From positions 124,001-188,000 of the forward strand of contig NZ_FOAN01000003.1 in the NCBI RefSeq assembly GCF_900109525.1: a stretch of 64,000 bases of DNA. The letters are read 5' to 3'. Below, one piece after another: positions 11,633 through 20,515 of this stretch. The notes under the pieces were generated by a model. It was not told the origin of the DNA and did not search any database. It saw nothing but the letters and a program-made list of their open reading frames with translations. Source of the DNA: Allobosea lupini. GTDB lineage: Bacteria; Pseudomonadota; Alphaproteobacteria; Rhizobiales; Beijerinckiaceae. The position numbers were made by a program, and so were the translations under genes. Position 1 is the stretch's first letter, and the number at the start of each line of letters is the position of its first letter.

Positions 11633-13345
11633 ATGGGCTGGATTGCCGGTGTCGATGGCTGCAAGGCCGGCTGGATCGCGGCTTTCGCCGATGCTACCGG
11701 GCATCTAGCACCATTTTTCCGGGTCATTCCGCGCTGGAGCGATCTGCTCGCCGGCCAGACTGTGCCGGAGCTGATCGCGGTCGACATGCCGATCGGCTTG
11801 CCGGACCGGATCTCCGGATCGGGACGTGGACCGGAGCAGGCGGTGCGGGCGCTCCTCGGCGAGCGGCAATCCTCGGTATTCTCTATTCCCTCGCGCAGCG
11901 CGGTACACGCAACCGACTATGCTGAGGCCTGCCAATTGGCGCTTGCGACCTCGGAGCCGCCGCGTAGGGTCTCGAAGCAGGGCTTCCATCTCTTTCCGCG
12001 CATCCGCGAGATCGACGCCCTGCTGCGGGCCGAGCCTGATTGGCGCGAGCGCATCTTCGAGACACATCCGGAGCTTGCTTTCGCGACCATGCGCGGTGCG
12101 CCGCTGGTGCACCCGAAGAAGATCAAGGGCGTGGTCAACCCGGCCGGGATGGCCGAGCGCCGCGCTCTGCTGCTGGCGGCGGGACTGCCGGAGGCCATTG
12201 TCCATGCGAAACCGCCGCGCGGTGCCGCGGCTGACGATGCCCTCGACGCCCTCGCAGCGCTGGTCGTCGCCCGGCACATTGCCGCCGGGCGCGGGAGGCC
12301 CTTTCCCGATCCGCCGGGACGCGATAGCCACGCTCTACCTATCGCGATCTGGACCTATGTCGCGGATCGCTCCCTCGCCCAGGATCCGCCCATGACAGAC
12401 AAGCCTGTGCCGCGCTCGATGATCGAGGCCGCGGCTGACCGCATTGCCGGCCATGCCCGCACCACTCCGGTGATGCGGCTCGGCACCGGCGCTTTCGGCT
12501 CGCGCGCCGATGTCTCGCTCAAGCTCGAATGCCTGCAGCATGCCGGCTCGTTCAAGACGCGCGGCGCTTTCAACAACCTGCTCTCGCTCGATGTGCCGGC
12601 CGCCGGCGTCGCCGCGGCCTCGGGCGGCAATCACGGTGCAGCGGTCGCCTATGCCGCCGGCCAGCGCGGCGTGAAGGCGACGATCTTCGTGCCGGAAATC
12701 TCGCCGGCCGCCAAGATCGAGGCGATCCGCCGCTTCGGCGCCGAGGTCCGGATCGGTGGTGCGCAATATGACGACGCCCAGGCGGCCTGCGACAAGTTCG
12801 TGGCCGAGACCGGCGCGCTGAAGATCCACCCCTTCTCGGCCAGGGAGACCATCGCCGGCCAGGGCACGCTCGGCCGCGAATGGCAAGGCCAGGAGCCTGA
12901 TCTCGACACCGTCCTCGTCGCGGTCGGCGGCGGCGGGTTGATCTCTGGCATCGCCGCCTGGTTCGCCGGCACCAGCGTCAAGGTCGTCGGCGTCGAGCCG
13001 GAGGGCTCGCGGGCGCTGCACGCCGCACTCGAGGCGAAGGCGCCGGTGACGGTGACCGTCGCCTCGGTCGCGGCCGATTCGCTGGGGGCCCGCAATGTCG
13101 GCCAGCTGGTCTATGACGTCTGCAAGGATGCGGTCGACCATGTCGTGCTGGTCCCGGATGCGGCGATCACCGAGGCTCAAGCGCTGCTCTGGCGCGATTT
13201 CCGCCTCGCGGTCGAGCCCGGCGGTGCGGCGGCGCTGGGCGCGCTGATCGCCGGCTCCTACAAGCCGCAGCCTGGCGAGCGTCTCGGCGTCCTCGTCTGC
13301 GGCGCCAATGTCGATCTCGCCAAGCTGATCGAGATCATCGCGTGA
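11633..13345 (+). CDS. DUF429 domain fused in frame to a threonine/serine dehydratase-like PLP enzyme
   Basis: Residues about 1-245 are a DUF429 domain (GVDGCKAGW start, AVDMPIGLPD, ADDALDALAALVVARH, ending in the family's PIAIW). Residues about 254-570 are a type II fold PLP enzyme: LKLECLQHAGSFKTRGAFNNL with the Schiff-base Lys, ASGGNHGAAVAYAA, and the phosphate-binding VGGGGLISG, as in threonine dehydratase or serine racemase. No stop or frameshift separates them, so translation from the upstream start gives a 570-residue fusion. An internal ATG at 12392 with AGGA 8 bases upstream could also yield the dehydratase alone. Start 11633 fits the DUF429 N-terminus; in-frame starts at 11597 and 11546 are possible. 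The last 4 bases overlap the next gene. Confidence 0.8.
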   Translation: MGWIAGVDGCKAGWIAAFADATGHLAPFFRVIPRWSDLLAGQTVPELIAVDMPIGLPDRISGSGRGPEQAVRALLGERQSSVFSIPSRSAVHATDYAEACQLALATSEPPRRVSKQGFHLFPRIREIDALLRAEPDWRERIFETHPELAFATMRGAPLVHPKKIKGVVNPAGMAERRALLLAAGLPEAIVHAKPPRGAAADDALDALAALVVARHIAAGRGRPFPDPPGRDSHALPIAIWTYVADRSLAQDPPMTDKPVPRSMIEAAADRIAGHARTTPVMRLGTGAFGSRADVSLKLECLQHAGSFKTRGAFNNLLSLDVPAAGVAAASGGNHGAAVAYAAGQRGVKATIFVPEISPAAKIEAIRRFGAEVRIGGAQYDDAQAACDKFVAETGALKIHPFSARETIAGQGTLGREWQGQEPDLDTVLVAVGGGGLISGIAAWFAGTSVKVVGVEPEGSRALHAALEAKAPVTVTVASVAADSLGARNVGQLVYDVCKDAVDHVVLVPDAAITEAQALLWRDFRLAVEPGGAAALGALIAGSYKPQPGERLGVLVCGANVDLAKLIEIIA

Positions 13346-14073
13346 GCCGGCGGGGCATCGCGAAGGGCGGCAAGGCGCTCTATGGCGCGCCGCTCGGCGT
13401 GCTGATGCTGGATGCACGTTTTCCGCGCATTTTCGGCGACATGGGTAACGCCACGACCTGGCCTTTCCCGGTTCTCTACCGCGTCGTCTCCGGGGCCAGC
13501 CCGGAGAAGGTGGTGCTGAAGGGAGCGGCCGGACTGCTCCCGGATTTCGTCGCGGCGGCGCAGGAGCTGATCCGGCACGGCGCCGAGGCGATCACCACCA
13601 ATTGCGGCTTCCTCTCGCTGTTTCAGCAGGAGCTGGCGGCTGCGGTCGGTGTTCCCGTCGCGACGTCATCGCTGATGCAGGTGCCCTGGGTGCAGGCGAC
13701 CCTGCCGCCGGGCAAGCGCGTCGGCCTCGTCACCGTCTCGGCGGCGACGCTGACGCCGCAGCACCTTGCGGCCGTCGGCGTCCCCGCCGACACACCGGTC
13801 ACCGGCACCGAGAACGGCCGCGAATTCTTCCGCGTGCTGATCAAGGCGGAGAAGGACGAGATGGATATCGACCTCGCCGAGCAGGACGTGGTCGAGGCGG
13901 CGCTGCGACTGGTCGCAGGCCATCCCGAAGTCGGTGCCATCGTACTCGAATGCACCAACATGCCGCCCTATGCGGCTGCGGTGCAGGCGGCGACGGGCCT
14001 GCCGGTCTACGACATCTATTCGATGATCACCTGGTTCCATGCCGGTCTGCGGCCGCGCGACTTCCGGCTCTGA
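13342..14073 (+). CDS. Aspartate/glutamate racemase superfamily protein
   Basis: A 243-residue protein with the two cysteine motifs of PLP-independent amino-acid racemases and arylmalonate decarboxylase relatives: TTNCGFLS near residue 88 and LECTNMPP near residue 203. Both catalytic cysteines are present, so racemase/isomerase chemistry is plausible, but the substrate is unknown; hydantoin racemase-like or maleate isomerase-like activity cannot be separated from this view. The start is GTG 13342, overlapping the previous stop by four bases (GTGA), so it is translationally coupled to the dehydratase fusion. That pairing suggests handling of amino-acid stereoisomers. Confidence 0.75.
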   Translation: MSRRGIAKGGKALYGAPLGVLMLDARFPRIFGDMGNATTWPFPVLYRVVSGASPEKVVLKGAAGLLPDFVAAAQELIRHGAEAITTNCGFLSLFQQELAAAVGVPVATSSLMQVPWVQATLPPGKRVGLVTVSAATLTPQHLAAVGVPADTPVTGTENGREFFRVLIKAEKDEMDIDLAEQDVVEAALRLVAGHPEVGAIVLECTNMPPYAAAVQAATGLPVYDIYSMITWFHAGLRPRDFRL

Positions 14074-14147
14074 CTTCGGCTTCGGGCGAGCTTTACGGCG
14101 GGCCGCGCCGCAGCGCACAATGAGGTCCCGCCGCGAGAGCCGAGCCG

Positions 14148-15209
14148 ATGTCCGAGATCACCAGCAAGACCAATACCGGCCGCTTCTTCGAGGACTTCCG
14201 GCTCGGCGAGACCATCGTCCACGCGACGCCGCGCACGGTCACGGTCGGCGACGTCTCGCTCTACACCGCGCTCTACGGGACGCGCTTTGCCGTGCAATCC
14301 TCGGATGCCTTCGCCAAAGCGATCGGCTATCCGGTCGCGCCGGTCGACGATCTCCTCGTCTTCCACATCGTCTTCGGCAAGACGGTGCCGGACATCTCGC
14401 TCAATGCCGTCGCCAATCTCGGCTATGCCGATGGCCGCTTCCTCAAGCCGGTCTTTCCGGGCGACACGCTCTCGACGACGTCGGAGGTGATCGGTCTGAA
14501 GCAGACCTCGGGCGGCGATGCCGGCATTGTCTATGTCCGCTCGATCGGCCGCAACCAGCATAATGAGATCGTGCTGAGCTATGCTCGCTGGGTGCTGGTG
14601 CGCAAGCGCCGGCCCGGCACGCCGGCGGAGTTCGAGCTGGTGCCCGAGCTGCCGAAGAGCGTCGCCCCGGAGGCGTTGGGCGAGGGCTGCCCGCCGCTGC
14701 ATCCGGCCGCCTATGACGATGCGCTTTCGGGCTCGCCCTTCCGCTGGGGCGACTACCGGGCAGGCGAGCGCATCGACCACGTCGACGGCATGACCGTCGA
14801 GGAGGCCGAGCACCAGATTGCGACGCGGCTCTACCAGAATACCGCCAAGGTCCATTTCGACGCCTATGGCGCCCGCGAGACCCGCTTCGGCAAGCGCCTG
14901 ATCTATGGCGGGCATGTCATCAGCCTGGCGCGCGCCCTGTCCTTCAACGGGCTCGGCAACGCCTTCCACATCGCGGCGATCAACGCGGGTCGCCATGTCT
15001 CGCCGCTGTTTGCCGGCGACACCGTCTTCGCCTGGAGCGAGGTGCTGGAGGCGGCCGAGGTGCCTGGACGCGAGGATGTCGGCGCGCTCAGGCTTCGCCT
15101 CGTCGCGACCAAGAACCTGCCCTGCAACGAGCACCCGCTGAAGCACGCCGACCAGTACGCCGACGGGGTGATCCTCGATTTCGACTACTGGGCGCTGCTG
15201 CCGCGGTGA
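14148..15209 (+). CDS. MaoC-family hydratase, likely mesaconyl-CoA (beta-methylmalyl-CoA) hydratase
   Basis: The 353-residue protein contains two hotdog domains: residues about 10-165 (ALYGTRFAVQSSDAFAKAIGYP, FLKPVFPGDTL) and 205-345 (NTAKVHFDAYGARETRFGKRLIYGGHVIS, PLFAGDTVFAWSEV). This double-hotdog arrangement and length match mesaconyl-CoA hydratase (Mch/MeaC) of the ethylmalonyl-CoA pathway. The nearby CitE-like lyase and the immediately following sdhCDAB support a route from malyl- and methylmalyl-CoA to C4 acids. Another MaoC acyl-CoA hydratase activity is possible. ATG 14148 follows a weak purine-rich stretch; the preceding 74-base gap shows no terminator. Confidence 0.75.
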   Translation: MSEITSKTNTGRFFEDFRLGETIVHATPRTVTVGDVSLYTALYGTRFAVQSSDAFAKAIGYPVAPVDDLLVFHIVFGKTVPDISLNAVANLGYADGRFLKPVFPGDTLSTTSEVIGLKQTSGGDAGIVYVRSIGRNQHNEIVLSYARWVLVRKRRPGTPAEFELVPELPKSVAPEALGEGCPPLHPAAYDDALSGSPFRWGDYRAGERIDHVDGMTVEEAEHQIATRLYQNTAKVHFDAYGARETRFGKRLIYGGHVISLARALSFNGLGNAFHIAAINAGRHVSPLFAGDTVFAWSEVLEAAEVPGREDVGALRLRLVATKNLPCNEHPLKHADQYADGVILDFDYWALLPR

Positions 15210-15248
15210 CGATCCGGAAGCGGTCGAGGGCCGTCGTGAACTGAAAAG

Positions 15249-15270
15249 TTACAGATTTTGATTTCTGTAA
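15249..15270. promoter_or_regulatory. AT-rich inverted repeat upstream of sdhC
   Basis: TTACAGA (15249-15255) and TCTGTAA (15264-15270) are perfect inverse complements around TTTTGATT. The 178-base gap 15210-15387 is the only upstream space for an sdh promoter and is clearly more AT-rich than its surroundings. The element could be an operator or a weak 3' hairpin of the MaoC gene. Confidence 0.4.
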
Positions 15271-15387
15271 TCGCCCGAATGCATACCGCATTGCGACAAG
15301 GACATGGTTTCGTTAGAGAGCCATACACTCTAGAACGATACCAAGCGATCTTCGCTTCGTGAGCTTGAAGGGTCGGGAGTTCAAGAC

Positions 15388-15780
15388 TTGGCCGAGTCCA
15401 GACCGGCGGCACGCCCGCTTTCACCGCATCTGCAGATTTATCGCTGGTCCTGGACCATGGCGATGTCGATCGCCCATCGCGCCACCGGTTCGGCGCTCTA
15501 TGCCGGTACCCTGCTGATCGCGCTCTGGCTCATCGCCGCCGCCTCGGGCCCGGCCGCTTACGAAACGGCGCAGTGGATCGCCGGCTCCATCCTCGGCCGG
15601 CTCGTGCTGTTCGGTTACACCTTCATGCTGCTGCACCATATGGTCGGTGGTCTTCGCCATTTCGTCTGGGATCTCGGCCACGGCTTCGACCCGCAGACCC
15701 GCACGAATCTGGCGAAGTACAGTGTCGTCGTCTCCGGCGGGCTCACCGTGCTCGTCTGGATCATCGCCCTGACGCGCTGA
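15388..15780 (+). CDS. sdhC: Succinate dehydrogenase cytochrome b556 subunit
   Basis: SdhC anchors the complex in the membrane, binds heme b and forms part of the quinone site. The 130-residue product has the family motif RPLSPHLQIYRW, then SIAHRATG at the first helix, and HHMVGGLRHFVWDLGHG holding the heme-ligand histidine region, with three membrane helices. I assign a TTG start at 15388 because GGGAG lies 8 bases upstream and the next in-frame ATG would delete the conserved SPHLQIY segment. It heads sdhCDAB; gaps to the following genes are 12, 2 and 14 bases. Confidence 0.93.
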   Translation: MAESRPAARPLSPHLQIYRWSWTMAMSIAHRATGSALYAGTLLIALWLIAAASGPAAYETAQWIAGSILGRLVLFGYTFMLLHHMVGGLRHFVWDLGHGFDPQTRTNLAKYSVVVSGGLTVLVWIIALTR

Positions 15781-15792
15781 GGACCAAAGCCG

Positions 15793-16185
15793 ATGCTCTC
15801 CAACTCCTCGATGCGCACTCCGCTCGGCCGCGTCCGCGGCCTCGGCTCCGCCAAGTCCGGCACCGGCCATTTCTGGCTGCAACGCCTCACCGCCGTCGCC
15901 AACCTCGTCCTGACGATCGGCTTCCTCTGCGTCGTGCTCTCGCTGATCGGCAAGCCCTATGGCGCCGCGATTGCGACGCTGGCCAAGCCGCAGGTCGCGA
16001 TCCTGATGTTGCTCTTCGTGGTCTCCGGCGTCGTCCACATGCGCCTGGGCATGCAGGTCGTCATCGAGGACTATGTCCATCATGAGGGGCTGAAGATCCT
16101 CGCCGTGATGGCCAACACCTTCTTTGCGATCGCGGTCGGCGCTGCCTGCGCCTTCGCGCTCCTGAAGATCTCGTTCGGAGGCTGA
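15793..16185 (+). CDS. sdhD: Succinate dehydrogenase hydrophobic membrane anchor subunit
   Basis: The 130-residue SdhD has an N-terminal basic stretch ([28 protein letters not shown]), then three membrane helices. [18 protein letters not shown] near residue 77 holds the histidine and Asp-Tyr pair of the family that contribute to heme and ubiquinone binding. Two bases separate it from sdhA, so translation is probably coupled. Together with SdhC it docks the SdhAB catalytic dimer to the inner membrane. Confidence 0.93.
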   Translation: MLSNSSMRTPLGRVRGLGSAKSGTGHFWLQRLTAVANLVLTIGFLCVVLSLIGKPYGAAIATLAKPQVAILMLLFVVSGVVHMRLGMQVVIEDYVHHEGLKILAVMANTFFAIAVGAACAFALLKISFGG

Positions 16186-16187
16186 TC

Positions 16188-18020
16188 ATGGCGATCACCC
16201 GCGCCCGTGCCGTCCCGGCCTATACCGGCCAGGCCTACCCCATTACCGACCATACCTTCGACGTCGTCGTCGTCGGCGCCGGCGGCGCCGGGCTTCGCGC
16301 CACGGTCGGCTGCTCGCAGGCAGGCCTGCGCACCGCCTGCATCAGCAAGGTCTTCCCGACCCGCTCGCACACCGTTGCCGCCCAGGGCGGCGTCGCCGCC
16401 TCGCTCGGCAATATGGGCAAGGACACCTGGCAGTGGCACATGTACGACACCGTCAAGGGGTCGGACTGGCTCGGCGACCAGGACGCCATCGAATATCTCG
16501 TGCGCAACGCACCGGCCGCCGTCTACGAACTCGAGCACTGGGGCGTGCCCTTTTCGCGCACGGAGTCGGGGAAAATCTATCAGCGCCCCTTCGGCGGCAT
16601 GACCACCGATTTCGGCAACGGCCCGCCAGCCCAGCGCACCTGCGCTGCCGCCGACCGCACCGGCCACGCCATGCTGCACACGCTCTATGGCCAGGCGCTG
16701 CGCTACAACACCGAATTCTTCATCGAGTACTTCGCCATCGACCTGATCATGGACGAGGACGGGCATTGCCGTGGCGTGATCGCGCTCAAGCTCGATGACG
16801 GCACGCTGCACCGCTTCCGCTCGCAGCAGACGATCCTGGCGACCGGTGGCTATGGCCGCGCCTATTTCTCGGCGACCTCGGCCCATACCTGCACCGGCGA
16901 TGGCGGCGGCATGGTGCTGCGCGCCGGCCTGCCGATGCAGGACATGGAGTTCGTCCAGTTCCATCCGACCGGCATCTACGGCTCGGGCTGCCTGATCACC
17001 GAGGGCGCCCGCGGCGAGGGCGGCTACCTCACCAATTCCGAGGGCGAGCGCTTCATGGAGCGCTATGCCCCCTCCGCCAAGGACCTTGCCTCGCGCGACG
17101 TCGTCTCACGCTCGATGACGATGGAGATCCGGGCCGGCCGCGGCGTCGGCAAGGACAAGGACCACATCTACCTGCATCTCGACCATCTCGACCCGAAGAT
17201 CCTGCACGAGCGCCTGCCCGGCATCTCGGAGAGCGCCAAGATCTTCGCCGGCGTCGACGTCACCCGCGAGCCGATCCCGGTGATCCCGACCGTGCACTAC
17301 AACATGGGCGGCATCCCCACGAACTTCCACGGCGAGGTGCTGACCAAGGTCGACGGCGATCCGGACCGGGTCGTGCCCGGCCTGATGGCGATCGGCGAGG
17401 CGGCTTGCGTCTCCGTCCACGGCGCCAACCGCCTCGGCTCGAACTCGCTGATCGACCTCGTCGTCTTCGGCCGCGCCGCGGGGCTGCGCTGCGCCGAGAC
17501 CGTCAAGGCCGGCGAGACGCAGCCGGAGCTGCCGGCAAACTCGGCCGATCTCTCGCTGACCCGTCTCGACAAGTATCGCAACGCCAAGGGCGGCACGCCG
17601 ACCGCGGTGCTGCGCGACAAGATGCAGCGGACGATGCAGTCCGATTGTGCCGTCTATCGTACCGGCGAGACGCTGGAGGCCGGACACAAGGCGATCCACG
17701 AGGTCTGGGCCGGCATCACCGACATCGGCACGACGGATCGCTCGCTGATCTGGAACTCGGACCTGATCGAGACGCTCGAGTTCGAGAATCTGATCACCCA
17801 GGCGGTGGTCACCATGGACTCGGCGCTGCAGCGTCCGGAGAGCCGCGGCGCCCATGCCCGCGAGGACTATCCGGACCGCAACGACAAGGACTGGATGAAG
17901 CACACGCTCGCGTGGATCGACGACGAGAAGCGCACCGTCACGCTCGATGACCGTCCGGTGCACACCTACACGCTCTCGAACGACATCGAATACATCAAGC
18001 CTAAGGCGCGGGTGTACTGA
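16188..18020 (+). CDS. sdhA: Succinate dehydrogenase flavoprotein subunit
   Basis: SdhA oxidises succinate to fumarate with covalently bound FAD. The 610-residue product shows the FAD-binding [15 protein letters not shown], the FAD-attachment region [10 protein letters not shown], the active-site stretch [25 protein letters not shown] and the capping-domain arginine region, then [21 protein letters not shown]. The C-terminal [24 protein letters not shown] is that of the alphaproteobacterial enzyme. Length is standard. Confidence 0.98.
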   Translation: MAITRARAVPAYTGQAYPITDHTFDVVVVGAGGAGLRATVGCSQAGLRTACISKVFPTRSHTVAAQGGVAASLGNMGKDTWQWHMYDTVKGSDWLGDQDAIEYLVRNAPAAVYELEHWGVPFSRTESGKIYQRPFGGMTTDFGNGPPAQRTCAAADRTGHAMLHTLYGQALRYNTEFFIEYFAIDLIMDEDGHCRGVIALKLDDGTLHRFRSQQTILATGGYGRAYFSATSAHTCTGDGGGMVLRAGLPMQDMEFVQFHPTGIYGSGCLITEGARGEGGYLTNSEGERFMERYAPSAKDLASRDVVSRSMTMEIRAGRGVGKDKDHIYLHLDHLDPKILHERLPGISESAKIFAGVDVTREPIPVIPTVHYNMGGIPTNFHGEVLTKVDGDPDRVVPGLMAIGEAACVSVHGANRLGSNSLIDLVVFGRAAGLRCAETVKAGETQPELPANSADLSLTRLDKYRNAKGGTPTAVLRDKMQRTMQSDCAVYRTGETLEAGHKAIHEVWAGITDIGTTDRSLIWNSDLIETLEFENLITQAVVTMDSALQRPESRGAHAREDYPDRNDKDWMKHTLAWIDDEKRTVTLDDRPVHTYTLSNDIEYIKPKARVY

Positions 18021-18034
18021 GGACGATCTGACCG

Positions 18035-18820
18035 ATGGCCGAATTCAATCTCCCGCAGAACTCCCGCCTGACCGAAGGCAAGGCCTGGCCGAAGCCGGCC
18101 GGCGCCAAGAAGGTCACCGAGTTCAAGATCTATCGCTGGAACCCGGACGACACCGCCAATCCGCGCACCGACACCTATTATGTCGACCGCGACGATTGCG
18201 GGCCGATGGTGCTCGACGCGCTGATCTGGATCAAGAACAAGGTCGACCCGACGCTGACCTTCCGGCGCTCCTGCCGCGAGGGCATCTGCGGCTCCTGCGC
18301 CATGAACATGGACGGCAAGAACGGCCTCGCCTGCACCACCGGCATCGACGAATGCGGCGGCAAGGGCAAGGTCGCGATCTACCCGCTGCCGCACATGCCG
18401 GTGGTCAAGGACCTGGTTCCGGACCTGACTCGCTTCTACGCCCAGCACGCCTCGATCGAGCCCTGGCTCAAGACGACGACGCCGGCGCCCGAAAAGGAAT
18501 GGAAGCAGGCCAAGGACGACCGCGAGAAGCTCGACGGCCTCTATGAGTGCATCCTCTGCGCCTGCTGCTCGACCTCCTGCCCGAGCTATTGGTGGAATGG
18601 CGACCGCTATCTCGGTCCCGCCGCGCTGCTGCAGGCCTATCGCTGGCTGATCGACTCGCGCGACGAGGCTACCGGCGAGCGCCTCGACGATCTCGAGGAC
18701 CCGTTCCGGCTCTATCGCTGCCACACCATCATGAACTGCGCCAACGCCTGCCCGAAGGGGCTCAACCCCGCCAAGGCGATCGCGGAAGTGAAGAAGATGA
18801 TGGTGGCCCGCCAGGTCTGA
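18035..18820 (+). CDS. sdhB: Succinate dehydrogenase iron-sulfur subunit
   Basis: SdhB relays electrons from FAD to ubiquinone. The 261-residue protein contains the [2Fe-2S] ligands in [13 protein letters not shown] and the downstream single cysteine, then [12 protein letters not shown] for the [4Fe-4S] and [17 protein letters not shown] for the [3Fe-4S] cluster. All expected cysteines are present. It is the last gene of the operon and is followed by a large palindromic element (18825-18948). Confidence 0.98.
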   Translation: MAEFNLPQNSRLTEGKAWPKPAGAKKVTEFKIYRWNPDDTANPRTDTYYVDRDDCGPMVLDALIWIKNKVDPTLTFRRSCREGICGSCAMNMDGKNGLACTTGIDECGGKGKVAIYPLPHMPVVKDLVPDLTRFYAQHASIEPWLKTTTPAPEKEWKQAKDDREKLDGLYECILCACCSTSCPSYWWNGDRYLGPAALLQAYRWLIDSRDEATGERLDDLEDPFRLYRCHTIMNCANACPKGLNPAKAIAEVKKMMVARQV

Positions 18821-18824
18821 GCCG

Positions 18825-18948
18825 GCCGGAATTCTACTGGCGCGGCCGTCTGACGCGGCGGCCTGCGCTTCCGGTGCTCACGTACTGATGTACGTCCGTT
18901 CCGGTTCTCGGCCGCCACGCCAGCCGACTCACGCCAGCGAATTCCGGC
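18825..18948. repeat. Large nested palindrome after sdhB (element D)
   Basis: A 124-base imperfect inverted repeat centred near 18887. Matched arms: GCCGGAATTC (18825-18834) with GAATTCCGGC (18939-18948), CTGGCG (18837-18842) with CGCCAG (18932-18937), GGCGGCC with GGCCGCC, and ACGTAC (18880-18885) with GTACGT (18890-18895). It occupies half of the 273-base sdhB-creD gap and may terminate or stabilise the sdh mRNA. No second copy was found in this window. The remainder (18949-19093) shows no gene. Confidence 0.85.
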
Positions 18949-19093
18949 TCGCCTGAGCGAGGTTCGGTTTCGGGCCGCACGGATTTCCGCAATTCCGCCG
19001 CCGATTTCGCCGGATTCGGCCCTCAATCGATCACGTCCGCGACAAGACGCCGCGTTCTCATGGTGACGCCAAGTCACCGCATGAGGGCGCATC

Positions 19094-20512
19094 ATGTCGC
19101 AAGAGCACGGGCAACCGACCGAGAGCAGGCCCGAAACTCCGGTCTTGCCCCTCGGCATTACGCCAAGGCGGTTCGGGCGCAGCCCCGGCCTGAAATTCTT
19201 CGTCATCGGTTTTCTGGCACTGCTGCTGCTGATTCCGCTGATGTTCGTCTCCAGCCTGCGCGGCGAGCGCTCGGCCACCGCCAACCTCGCGGCGCGCGAG
19301 ATCGGCGATGCCTGGGGCCGCGAGCAGATCGTCGGCGGCCCGGCCTTGCTGGTGCCCTATCTGGTGCCACCCAAGACCGCCAATGCTGCGCCGACGCGCG
19401 AGGTTGCGATCTTCCTGCCCGACGATCTCCAGGCCTCTTCGGAGGCGCAGACCGAAATCCGGCGGCGCTCGATCTTCGACGTCCCGGTCTATCGCAGCAA
19501 GGTCGCGTTGACCGCTCGCTTCCTGCCGCCCGACTTCAAGGCGATCACCTCGGAGGAGGTGCAGCCGCTCTGGAGCGAGGCCGTGCTCGCCGTCGGCGTC
19601 GCCGATGTCCGTGGACTGAAGAACCGGGCCACGGCGCAGATCCGCGACGGAGCCGCGATCGAGTTCGAGCCGACGCTCGGCGCCGGCATCCGCGACGGCA
19701 ACGGCATCCATGCGACCTTGCGCGGCATCGACCTGACCAGGCCGCTTATCGTCGAGGCCGGGCTCGATCTCAACGGCTCGCGCAGCCTGTCGATCGTGCC
19801 GCTGGCCAAGAACAGCGCGCTCCGGATGAGCTCGAACTGGCAGCATCCGAGCTTCTCCGGCGCACATCTGCCGGATGATCGGGTCGTCGACGCCAATGGC
19901 TTCTCCGCCTCCTGGCGCGTCTCGCATCTGGCGCGCAACCTGCCGCTCGCCTTCACCCACGACAAGCGTGCCGACGTGACCTTCCTCGCAGGGGGTGTCG
20001 GCGCTCGGTTCTACCAGCCGGTCGATCTCTACCAGCTGGTCGACCGCGCCATCAAATACGGCATCCTCTTCGTCGGCGCGGTCTTCCTTGCCGTATTCGG
20101 GCTGGAACTGGTGGCCCGCGACAATCTCCACGCCGTCCAGTACACGCTCGTCGGCTTCGCGCTGGTGCTGTTCTACGTGCTGCTGCTGTCGCTGGCCGAG
20201 CATCTCGGCTTCCTGACGGCCTATCTCACGGCAGCCGCGGCGACGACGGCGCTGATCGCGCTCTATATCGGCCTCGTCCTTCGCAGCTTTGCGCGCGGCG
20301 CCGTCCTGGGGCTGATCCTCGCCACCGGCTACGGGCTGGTCTATGCGCTCTTGAAATCCGAGGATTTCGCCCTGCTCGCCGGAGCGATCGGCGCGTTCGT
20401 CGCGCTGACGGCGCTGATGCTCGGCACGGCCAGGGTCAACTGGTCCGGCCTTGGTGACGGTGTGGCGAAGAGCGTCACCAGCGATGCGGGGGCGCCGAAG
20501 AGCCCGGCGTGA
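19094..20512 (+). CDS. creD: Inner membrane protein CreD (cell envelope integrity)
   Basis: A 472-residue CreD-family membrane protein. One hydrophobic helix near residues 32-52 is followed by a large periplasmic domain (about 60-305) and five or six closely spaced helices from about 315 to 455. Family hallmarks visible include ATANLAAREIGDAWGREQIVGGPALLVPY and LHAVQYTLVGFALVLFYVLLLSLAEHLGF. In enterobacteria CreD belongs to the CreBC regulon and affects envelope integrity and colicin tolerance; here no creBC genes are nearby, so its regulation is unknown. It converges with the dadA-like gene, three bases apart. Confidence 0.9.
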   Translation: MSQEHGQPTESRPETPVLPLGITPRRFGRSPGLKFFVIGFLALLLLIPLMFVSSLRGERSATANLAAREIGDAWGREQIVGGPALLVPYLVPPKTANAAPTREVAIFLPDDLQASSEAQTEIRRRSIFDVPVYRSKVALTARFLPPDFKAITSEEVQPLWSEAVLAVGVADVRGLKNRATAQIRDGAAIEFEPTLGAGIRDGNGIHATLRGIDLTRPLIVEAGLDLNGSRSLSIVPLAKNSALRMSSNWQHPSFSGAHLPDDRVVDANGFSASWRVSHLARNLPLAFTHDKRADVTFLAGGVGARFYQPVDLYQLVDRAIKYGILFVGAVFLAVFGLELVARDNLHAVQYTLVGFALVLFYVLLLSLAEHLGFLTAYLTAAAATTALIALYIGLVLRSFARGAVLGLILATGYGLVYALLKSEDFALLAGAIGAFVALTALMLGTARVNWSGLGDGVAKSVTSDAGAPKSPA

Positions 20513-20515
20513 CGC

